DNA from: JAHJTW01 sp964545545
GTDB taxonomy: Bacteria; Krumholzibacteriota; Krumholzibacteriia; LZORAL124-64-63
Direction of reading: 5' to 3'
Length of the DNA stretch: 26,304 nucleotides
NCBI GenBank assembly: GCA_964545545.1
Contig: CAZJGK010000043.1
Coordinates: forward strand, 1-26,304
Positions within the stretch are counted from its first letter, which is position 1. The number at the start of each line of letters is the position of its first letter. The notes under the pieces are model-generated. The model saw only the letters and a list, made by a program, of their open reading frames with translations. It ran no database searches and was not told the DNA's origin. Of the stretch, positions 1 to 5,291 are shown piece after piece. The position numbers and the translations under genes are program-made.

Positions 1-274
1 AGCAGAATACGCAATTGCAGGCGCAGGTCTTGAATTCCATTGGCGCGAAACACTGGGTCACGGTTCCGATGTCCCCGGGATCAACCTTGATGGTGACCGC
101 CTGTCCGTCGCTTCGCAGCAGACGCAGCGCGGTGGTTCCACTGGCGGGCGTGTAGTAGTAAAGATCGAGAATATCGGTCAGCGGTTTGCCGTCCAGATGG
201 GTAAGCTGATCCCCCGGCTGCCAGCGATGCAGGCGGTCCAAAGGCGCAGGCAGCGGTTTGATGAGCTGAATCAT
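1..274 (-). CDS. DUF512-type radical SAM protein with N-terminal PDZ domain (5' part only)
   Basis: The first 91 residues are visible; the rest lies beyond the window edge. Residues 1 to about 70 read as a small PDZ-like domain (PGDQLTHLDGKPLTDILD is the usual loop and helix). They are followed by FKTCACNCVFC, which gives a CxxxCxxC cluster at residues 84, 88 and 91, the iron-sulfur site of radical SAM enzymes. PDZ followed at once by this cluster is the layout of the DUF512 (YtgA-like) radical SAM family, whose substrate is not established as far as I know. The ATG at 272-274 was chosen because it gives the expected family N-terminus; no good Shine-Dalgarno sequence precedes it. The gene diverges from the tRNA-Gly gene. 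Family assignment is fairly sure; function is not. Confidence 0.82.
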   Translation of the reverse strand, partial: MIQLIKPLPAPLDRLHRWQPGDQLTHLDGKPLTDILDLYYYTPASGTTALRLLRSDGQAVTIKVDPGDIGTVTQCFAPMEFKTCACNCVFC

Positions 275-314
275 GGAGAAAAGGAACCATGATATGCCTT
301 GAATGGCAAGTTGG

Positions 315-343
315 TTGACAGGAAACAGGTTGGCATATAGTTT
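315..343 (+). promoter_or_regulatory. Promoter of the tRNA-Gly gene
   Basis: A perfect -35 box TTGACA (315-320) is followed by TATAGT (336-341, spacer 15) or TAGTTT (338-343, spacer 17). Either -10 reading puts the transcription start a few bases before the tRNA at 356, as expected for a stable RNA promoter. Seen in sequence; not tested. Confidence 0.65.
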
Positions 344-355
344 TCCGTCCACGGA

Positions 356-431
356 GCGGGCTTAGCTCAGTTGGTAGAGCATCAGCTTCCCAAGCTGAGG
401 GTCGCGAGTTCGAGCCTCGTAGCCCGCTCCA
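356..431 (+). tRNA. tRNA-Gly (anticodon CCC)
   Basis: A full cloverleaf can be drawn. The acceptor stem is GCGGGCT (356-362) with AGCCCGC (421-427), followed by discriminator T and an encoded CCA (429-431). The D arm reads AGCTCAGTTGGTAGAGC. The anticodon stem is TCAGC/GCTGA with loop TTCCCAA, so the anticodon is CCC (389-391), reading GGG glycine codons. The T arm has the usual GTTCGAGCC. It is the only plus-strand gene in the window and converges with the secreted-protein gene at 530-1132. Confidence 0.97.
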
Positions 432-467
432 ACCCCTTTCGTCTGGAATCCCACCGGCATACCCATA

Positions 468-499
468 GGAAACGGCCCCGCTGAAGCGGGGCCGTTTCC
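468..499. terminator. Terminator hairpin shared by convergent tRNA-Gly and secreted-protein gene
   Basis: A perfect 14-bp stem, GGAAACGGCCCCGC, with loop TGAA lies between the 3' end of the tRNA (431) and the stop codon of the convergent minus-strand gene (530). The T-tracts are short on both sides, so it may act in both directions. It is homologous to the hairpin at 1414-1447 after the second gene copy, with a paired base change that keeps the stem. Confidence 0.75.
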
Positions 500-529
500 T
501 TAGCGTCAAGTACGTCGGGCGAACGAAAG

Positions 530-1132
530 CTACCGGAACAGGGCCTTGACGGCGCCGAAGCTGGCATCCTCGTTGGCCACCACGGAGCACTCGGGGGCGT
601 TGATCTGGGCCGCGGGCATATCGGGTTCGTTGGAAGTGTCCACCGCGAGCTTGTCATAGTTTTCCAGCAGGACCATCGGACGCTTAACGACGGAGGTGTC
701 CGAGGAGGGAGAAGCCGGGCCGAGGATGAAGTCGACGGCCGTGTCGCCCCAGAAGATATCCAGGTAGGCCAGAACGGTGGCCGCTGTGGTGGGGACGGGT
801 ACGGAGTAACCGCAGATGTAGTTGTAGTCGTTCCCGCCGATGCCGCCGGCGCCCACATCCGTGGAGGCCACGGGATAGTGGTCCACCGTCATGTTACTGT
901 TGACCCGACCGACCGTCACAACGCCGACCTCGAAGCCGCGCAGCGTATCCATGGTCGGGTTGGTCAGGATGAAATAAGCGGGGGTATGGGAAAAGAAAGC
1001 CGCCGTGGTGCAAACGACATCCGCGTTGGTGTCGAAGTACATGCCCAGGTTGTTGGAAGCGCTATCCAGAATGGCAAACGCCGAACTGGCTACAAACATG
1101 CTAACGACCAAAAGCACTAAAGCCTTTTTCAT
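530..1132 (-). CDS. Secreted protein of unknown function, copy 1 of a tandem pair
   Basis: This 200-residue protein starts at an ATG preceded by AAGGAGAG at good spacing. Residues 1-20 are a typical Sec signal peptide: MKK, a hydrophobic core, and AFA just before the probable cleavage site. The mature part is acidic and rich in T, V, N and D, with three cysteines (41, 107, 182), and looks like a small beta-rich domain. I recall similar MKK...NNLGMYFD-type secreted proteins in uncultured FCB-related bacteria, but I know of no function. The neighbouring gene at 1476-2078 encodes a protein differing at only 14 positions, all between residues 4 and 116. It appears monocistronic, with its own upstream region and terminator. 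No lipoprotein cysteine, cell-wall anchor or type IX sorting domain is visible. Confidence 0.85.
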   Translation of the reverse strand: MKKALVLLVVSMFVASSAFAILDSASNNLGMYFDTNADVVCTTAAFFSHTPAYFILTNPTMDTLRGFEVGVVTVGRVNSNMTVDHYPVASTDVGAGGIGGNDYNYICGYSVPVPTTAATVLAYLDIFWGDTAVDFILGPASPSSDTSVVKRPMVLLENYDKLAVDTSNEPDMPAAQINAPECSVVANEDASFGAVKALFR

Positions 1133-1257
1133 GGTGTGTCTCTCCTTGCGGGGCGAGCAGTAAAGCTCGGTACCTAGATGATGCAAACCCCATTATTAAG
1201 CCGCACTTGACGCCATCGCAACGACCTGATTTTGGGCCTGCTGAACTCAGCAATTAA

Positions 1258-1270
1258 GAGATTAGCACAA
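1258..1270 (-). promoter_or_regulatory. Conserved upstream block, candidate promoter of copy 1
   Basis: Read on the minus strand this is TTGTGCTAATCTC. The same block (TTGTGCTAATATC) lies at the matching place upstream of copy 2, although flanking bases have diverged. TGCTAATNT resembles an extended -10 element. A shared TTGTTTCCC lies about 20 bases further upstream, a longer spacing than is usual for a -35 box, so the exact promoter reading is unsure. Confidence 0.35.
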
Positions 1271-1413
1271 GTTGCCGCTTTGGGAAACAAAAAAATTCAG
1301 TGCGCAGATATTATTTATTACGGAAAAGGCGGGAATTATTCTGAAAAATCTATTTTCGGCCCCATTGGCCAAACTACGGTTCCATTGGGGACCTTAGGCT
1401 ATGAAAAGCCAAA

Positions 1414-1447
1414 TGGAATCGGCCCCGCTGCTGCAGGGCCGATTCCA
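1414..1447 (-). terminator. Terminator of secreted-protein copy 2
   Basis: A 12-bp stem, TGGAATCGGCCC with GGGCCGATTCCA, closes a 10-base loop. It sits 28 bases past the stop codon of copy 2. On the minus strand it is followed by the U-rich stretch TTTGGCTTTTC. It is the counterpart of the hairpin at 468-499. Confidence 0.75.
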
Positions 1448-1475
1448 AGGCGTCAAGCACATGAGGCAATTGAGA

Positions 1476-2078
1476 CTACCGGAACAGGGCCTTGACGGCG
1501 CCGAAGCTGGCATCCTCGTTGGCCACCACGGAGCACTCGGGGGCGTTGATCTGGGCCGCGGGCATATCGGGTTCGTTGGAAGTGTCCACCGCGAGCTTGT
1601 CATAGTTTTCCAGCAGGACCATCGGACGCTTAACGACGGAGGTGTCCGAGGAGGGAGAAGCCGGGCCGAGGATGAAGTCGACGGCCGTGTCGCCCCAGAA
1701 GATATCCAGGTAGGCCAGAACGGTGGCAGCGGAGGTCGAGATGGGCACGGAGAAACCGCAGATGTAGTTGTAGTCGTTCCCGCCGACGCCGCCGGCGCCC
1801 ACATCCGTGGAGGCCACGGGGTAGTGGTCCACCGTCATGTTACTGTTGACCCGACCGACCGTCGTAACGCCGACCTCGAAGCCGCGCAGCGTCCCCATGG
1901 TCGGGTTGGTCAGAATGAAGTATGCGGGAGTGTGGGAGAAAAAGGCCGCCGTGGTGCAAACGACATCGGCGTTGGTGTCGAAATACATGCCCAGGTTGTT
2001 GGGAGCGCTATCCAGAACGGCAAACGCCGAACTGGCAACGAGCAGACTGGCGACGAGGAGCATTAGTGTCTTCTTCAT
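1476..2078 (-). CDS. Secreted protein of unknown function, copy 2 of a tandem pair
   Basis: This 200-residue protein has the same architecture as copy 1: a signal peptide ending in AFA at residue 20, then an acidic mature domain with cysteines at 41, 107 and 182. The ATG start follows AAGGAGAG. Compared with copy 1 it differs at residues 4, 6, 10, 12, 13, 21, 26, 62, 72, 98, 109, 113, 114 and 116. Most changes are conservative, five lie in the signal peptide, and residues 117-200 are identical. Because the corresponding 252 nucleotides are also identical with no silent changes, recent gene conversion of the 3' part is more likely than protein-level selection alone. Function unknown; probably exported to the periplasm or outside. 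Confidence 0.85.
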   Translation of the reverse strand: MKKTLMLLVASLLVASSAFAVLDSAPNNLGMYFDTNADVVCTTAAFFSHTPAYFILTNPTMGTLRGFEVGVTTVGRVNSNMTVDHYPVASTDVGAGGVGGNDYNYICGFSVPISTSAATVLAYLDIFWGDTAVDFILGPASPSSDTSVVKRPMVLLENYDKLAVDTSNEPDMPAAQINAPECSVVANEDASFGAVKALFR

Positions 2079-2200
2079 GGTGTCTCTCTCCTTGCGGGGC
2101 GAGCAGAAGCTCAAACTTGAATGATGCGAACCCTGATTTTTGGTCGAGCTTGACGCCATGGCGACGACCTGAAATGGGGCCCAGTGAAATCGACAGTTAT

Positions 2201-2213
2201 GATATTAGCACAA
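2201..2213 (-). promoter_or_regulatory. Conserved upstream block, candidate promoter of copy 2
   Basis: Read on the minus strand this is TTGTGCTAATATC, matching the block upstream of copy 1 at 12 of 13 positions. It lies about 120 bases before the start codon. TGCTAATAT fits an extended -10 element. The remaining sequence up to the miaA stop at 2363 is AT-rich and I see nothing else certain in it. Confidence 0.35.
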
Positions 2214-2362
2214 TTTCAACCCCACGGGAAACAATATTTCTGGGCTTGACCGATATTGCCCTGCTGAAAAATCGGGAAAAATCATCAATTAGATGAATAA
2301 CTGCCCATACCCTAAACAGATCGGGACAAGCGACTTTCGGGCAGGTTGCCGTGTCGCGATAT

Positions 2363-3313
2363 TCAGGCATTCCTGATTAGAGCGGCAATTTCTGCCCCAA
2401 ACGAGGGAAAATCAGGGTCGCCGTGCAACGTGGCGTTCAGACCTCGAAACCAGGTGCGTTGGCGCTTGGCATACTGTCGTGTTTTTCTGAACACGGCCTC
2501 CTCCAGGTTGTCCCATGAGGCCAGGCCTTGCAGACATTGGGAAATTTCAGGATATCCGATGCTTTGCAAGCCCGGCGCAGCGGGCCCGAATTCAGCCAGA
2601 GCTATACGGGTTTCTTCAATCCAGCCATTGGCCAACATACCCTGCAGGCGCTGTTTGATCCGCACATCGAGTTCGGCGACCTCCTTTTCCAGCACGACGA
2701 TCCGGTAGTTGAGGCCGAGGCACGGATCAGGTTCCCAGGCAGTTGTCAACGCGGACATGCTGCGGCCGGTGAGTTCAAAAATTTCCAGGGCTCGCCGCAG
2801 GCGGTACAGGTCATGAGGATGAAGGCGCTCATATGAGGCCGGATCGACCCTGGCCAGGCGTTCACGCACAGCCTCGGGAGCCATGGTATTGATGCGGGAA
2901 CGAACGGCAGGCAGATCCTCTACCGAATCAGGAGGCAGGGGCGTGAATCCCCTGGTCAGGGCCTGGAGATAGAAACCCGCCCCTCCCGCCAGCAGGGGAA
3001 GGTTGCCTCGCGCCAGGATCTCGGCCTGAACGGCGCAAAAATCCCGCCGAAAACGGGCCGCGTCGTAGGTCTGATCGACAGGCAGAAAATCCACCAGGTG
3101 ATGAGGGCACAGGGCCTTTTCCTCGGCTGTGGGTTGGGCCGAACCGATGCGCAGGCCACGGTAGATCTGTCGGCTGTCCAGGCTGATGACTTCGATCGGC
3201 AGTGCGGAGGCCAGGCGGGTGACGAGTGAAGTCTTTCCGCATGCGGTTGGCCCGACCAGACAGACGATGCTCCGGTTGGCGCCTGCCAAATCCCTGGAAT
3301 CAGGTGCGACCAA
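2363..3313 (-). CDS. miaA: tRNA dimethylallyltransferase MiaA
   Basis: MiaA transfers a dimethylallyl group from DMAPP to N6 of A37 in tRNAs that read UNN codons. The 316-residue product is of normal length. It has the P-loop GPTACGKT (residues 21-28), DSRQIYRGLRIGSAQPT (the family DSxQxYRGxxIGTAKP motif), PHHLVDF, GGAGFYLQAL and the C-terminal RKTRQYAKRQRTWFR tRNA-binding motif. The likely start is TTG at 3311-3313, since GGAG stands seven bases upstream and no ATG is suitably placed. The start overlaps the mutL stop by 14 bases, implying translational coupling; mutL-miaA linkage is also known in enterobacteria. MiaB, the next enzyme acting on the same base, is encoded at 12935-14314. Confidence 0.96.
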   Translation of the reverse strand: MVAPDSRDLAGANRSIVCLVGPTACGKTSLVTRLASALPIEVISLDSRQIYRGLRIGSAQPTAEEKALCPHHLVDFLPVDQTYDAARFRRDFCAVQAEILARGNLPLLAGGAGFYLQALTRGFTPLPPDSVEDLPAVRSRINTMAPEAVRERLARVDPASYERLHPHDLYRLRRALEIFELTGRSMSALTTAWEPDPCLGLNYRIVVLEKEVAELDVRIKQRLQGMLANGWIEETRIALAEFGPAAPGLQSIGYPEISQCLQGLASWDNLEEAVFRKTRQYAKRQRTWFRGLNATLHGDPDFPSFGAEIAALIRNA

Positions 3314-5141
3314 ACCGTTTCTCCAACTCGGCCAGGGAAAACTGGATCAGCGTCGGCCGCCCATGAGGACAGGACAAGGGGGTATCGGTGGCGAACAGCT
3401 GGTCCACGAGGTTCTGCATTTCCGGGACGGTCAACGGCTCCCCCGCCCGCACGGCTCCGTGGCAGGCGTAGCTGGCCAGCAGATCGACCTGGTTTTCCTG
3501 GCTGGGATTGTCATCCCAGGCCAGGTCATCCAGGATATCCAAGAGGAGTTGGCCCTCGTTCCAGTTCTTGAGGCTGGCCGGTAAGCCCTGCACGAGGATG
3601 CTTTGGCCGCCAAAAGGGTCGATGGAAAAACCCATGGCAGCCAGCTGATCGGCGTGACTTTGCCAGGCCTGGACCTGGCCGGGATTCAGATCCAGGGAAG
3701 TGGGAAAAAGCAACTGCTGGGTGGAAACCCGGTGTCCCTCCTTGCCCAGACATTGCTTGGCCTGGTTATAAAGGATCCGTTCATGGCTGTTGTGCTGATC
3801 GATCAGAACCAAGCCACCCCTGATCTGCGTCACGATGTAGGTCCGGTGCAATTGCCAGAAGGGAGCAGGATGCAGAGCATCGACATTGCCGGCCGCAGGT
3901 TCGGCGACACCGGAAGCGCCGGGGGACAGGTCCAGGCTCCCGGCCAGAGCCCGACCGCCGAACAACTCCCCCTGCCCGGCGGGAACGCCCCTGTACTCAT
4001 AGCCGGCCGAGCCCCCACGCTGGAAATGATCACGCAGGAAATCGTCCTGGGCGCGGTCGATGGCCGTCCGGACTGCATCAGGAGTTCCCGGGGAGGATTG
4101 GTAACCGCTCCAGGGCTCGAGTTCAGGAGCGCTGCGCAGACTCAACCCTTCCTGAAGGGCTTTCTTGAGCATCCCGAAAATTTCCCTTTCCATCAGCAGC
4201 CGGACTTCGGTCTTGGCCGGATGCACGTTGACGTCAACTTCACCGGGAGGGACATCCAGAAAAGCGATCACGACCGGAAACCTCCCGGCCGGAATGACTT
4301 CCCGGTAGGCCTGGAAAACAGCCTGGGACAGCGCAGTATTCTGGACCGGTCTGCGGTTGATGAAGAGATACTGGTGTTCACGGTTGCCCCGCGTAAGGGT
4401 CGGGCGGGAAGCCAGGCCCCGGATGTTGAACCCGCCTTTGTCAAAGCTGAAGCGCGCCAGGTGGTCGCTGACCGAAGCGCCCAGAAGATCGCGGGCGCGC
4501 GCGGTCAGCGAAGGAGCCGGTTGGAGATCGAGCAGGACATCCTTTTCACTGCGGACCAGCCAGCGGACATCGCGATGAGCCAGGGCGAACCTCGTGATCA
4601 GCTTGAGCACGGCACGCTTTTCGGCCTGGGCGGTCCGCATGTACTTGCGCCGGGCCGGAGTATTGTAAAAAAGATCGCTGACGGTGATCGTCGTTCCGGC
4701 GTTGCGGGGGGCCGGTTCCCTGCGCAGCAACTCCCCGCCCTCGATCTCGATCATGCTCCCCGTATCCTCATCCGTACGGCGGGAGACACAGCGCACCCTG
4801 CTGACCGAGGCGATGCTGGCCAGCGCCTCACCCCGAAAACCGAAACTCCCCACATGCATAATGTCGGCGGCGGCGGTTATTTTGCTTGTCGCATGGCGAT
4901 CGAAGGCCAGCGGTAGATCCTGGTATGAGATGCCGTCGCCGTCGTCCTCGACGACCAGGGAGGTCAGGCCGCCGTCTTCCAGGCGGACCGCGATCGAGCC
5001 CGCTTCGGCATCAAGGGCGTTTTCCACGAGCTCTTTGACAACGGACGCCGGGCGTTCGATGACCTCACCGGCGGCGATGCGATCGATCGTCGCACCGTCC
5101 AGGAGTTGAATGCGTGCCCGACTGGATTCCGTTTGGGCCAT
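3300..5141 (-). CDS. mutL: DNA mismatch repair protein MutL
   Basis: MutL is the ATP-driven matchmaker that links MutS to strand incision. At 613 residues it has the usual length. The N-terminal GHKL ATPase shows KELVENALDA (catalytic Glu37, Mg-binding Asn41), DDGDGI (67-71), GFRGEAL (101-107) and LFYNTPARRK (158-166). A variable linker spans about 330-425. The C-terminal dimerisation domain carries DQHNSHERILYN (448-459), ACHGAVRAG (559-567) and CPHGRP (591-596). These resemble the metal-binding endonuclease motifs of MutL proteins from bacteria lacking MutH, but the usual DQHA and final Glu of DQHA(x)2E(x)4E are replaced by DQHN and Asn459. Nicking activity is therefore likely but uncertain. 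The ATG start has a weak ribosome binding site. Confidence 0.97.
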   Translation of the reverse strand: MAQTESSRARIQLLDGATIDRIAAGEVIERPASVVKELVENALDAEAGSIAVRLEDGGLTSLVVEDDGDGISYQDLPLAFDRHATSKITAAADIMHVGSFGFRGEALASIASVSRVRCVSRRTDEDTGSMIEIEGGELLRREPAPRNAGTTITVSDLFYNTPARRKYMRTAQAEKRAVLKLITRFALAHRDVRWLVRSEKDVLLDLQPAPSLTARARDLLGASVSDHLARFSFDKGGFNIRGLASRPTLTRGNREHQYLFINRRPVQNTALSQAVFQAYREVIPAGRFPVVIAFLDVPPGEVDVNVHPAKTEVRLLMEREIFGMLKKALQEGLSLRSAPELEPWSGYQSSPGTPDAVRTAIDRAQDDFLRDHFQRGGSAGYEYRGVPAGQGELFGGRALAGSLDLSPGASGVAEPAAGNVDALHPAPFWQLHRTYIVTQIRGGLVLIDQHNSHERILYNQAKQCLGKEGHRVSTQQLLFPTSLDLNPGQVQAWQSHADQLAAMGFSIDPFGGQSILVQGLPASLKNWNEGQLLLDILDDLAWDDNPSQENQVDLLASYACHGAVRAGEPLTVPEMQNLVDQLFATDTPLSCPHGRPTLIQFSLAELEKRFGRT

Positions 5142-5245
5142 GATATCCCGTAAGTTCTTTCGCGTAAGGTGAAGGAAAACCCCGGCGGCCCATGTGAGGA
5201 CGCAGGCACCCAGGATCCCGGCTTATCGTTTCTGCTCAGGCAGGG

Positions 5246-5275
5246 AAGTTATCCCAGAAGATGGGGCGGCGTCAA
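5246..5275 (-). promoter_or_regulatory. Candidate promoter for mutL-miaA
   Basis: TTGACG (5270-5275) and TAACTT (5246-5251) are spaced 18 bases apart in the 150-base gap between the GAF gene stop and the mutL start. It would give a leader of about 100 bases. No terminator for the GAF gene is visible, so readthrough is also possible. Confidence 0.35.
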
Positions 5276-5291
5276 CCAGCCGCGGAAATTT

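Larger units (their letters stand above)
1133..1475. other. Intergenic region between the two secreted-protein copies
   Basis: This 343-base stretch holds no credible gene. From high to low coordinates it contains the terminator of copy 2 (1414-1447), an AT-richer stretch with small hairpins (about 1354-1394), the conserved candidate promoter block (1258-1270), and the 5' leader of copy 1 with its AAGGAGAG ribosome binding site. The part from about 1133 to 1290 aligns with the region upstream of copy 2. The ORF that can be drawn across it on the plus strand has no recognisable protein features. Confidence 0.7.
468..2233 (-). repeat. Tandem gene duplication, two units offset by about 946 bp
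   Basis: Unit one (about 468 to 1290) and unit two (about 1414 to 2233) align from the terminator hairpin through the gene to the upstream region. The offset is 946 in the coding part and 943 at the upstream conserved block. The 252 bases at the 3' end of each gene (530-781 and 1476-1727) are identical, while the 5' part differs at many scattered positions. The outer limits of the homology are approximate, judged by eye. Confidence 0.85.

Noticed and set aside
1401..2066. A 221-codon plus-strand frame across the second secreted-protein gene
   Set aside because: The minus strand encodes a signal peptide, ribosome binding site and a near-identical neighbour, so the plus frame is a shadow.
468..2233. 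The two-copy repeat as an insertion sequence or transposon
   Set aside because: No transposase, no terminal inverted repeats and no target duplications; it is a simple tandem gene duplication.
2301..2362. A terminator after miaA (CTGCCC paired with GGGCAG)
   Set aside because: Only six base pairs around a loop of over 30 bases, with no T-tract.
3603..4916. A 437-codon open frame on the plus strand
   Set aside because: Fully antisense to mutL, whose motifs are all intact; the translation looks compositionally random.
5142..5291. A terminator between the GAF gene and mutL
   Set aside because: No stable stem followed by a T-tract could be found there.
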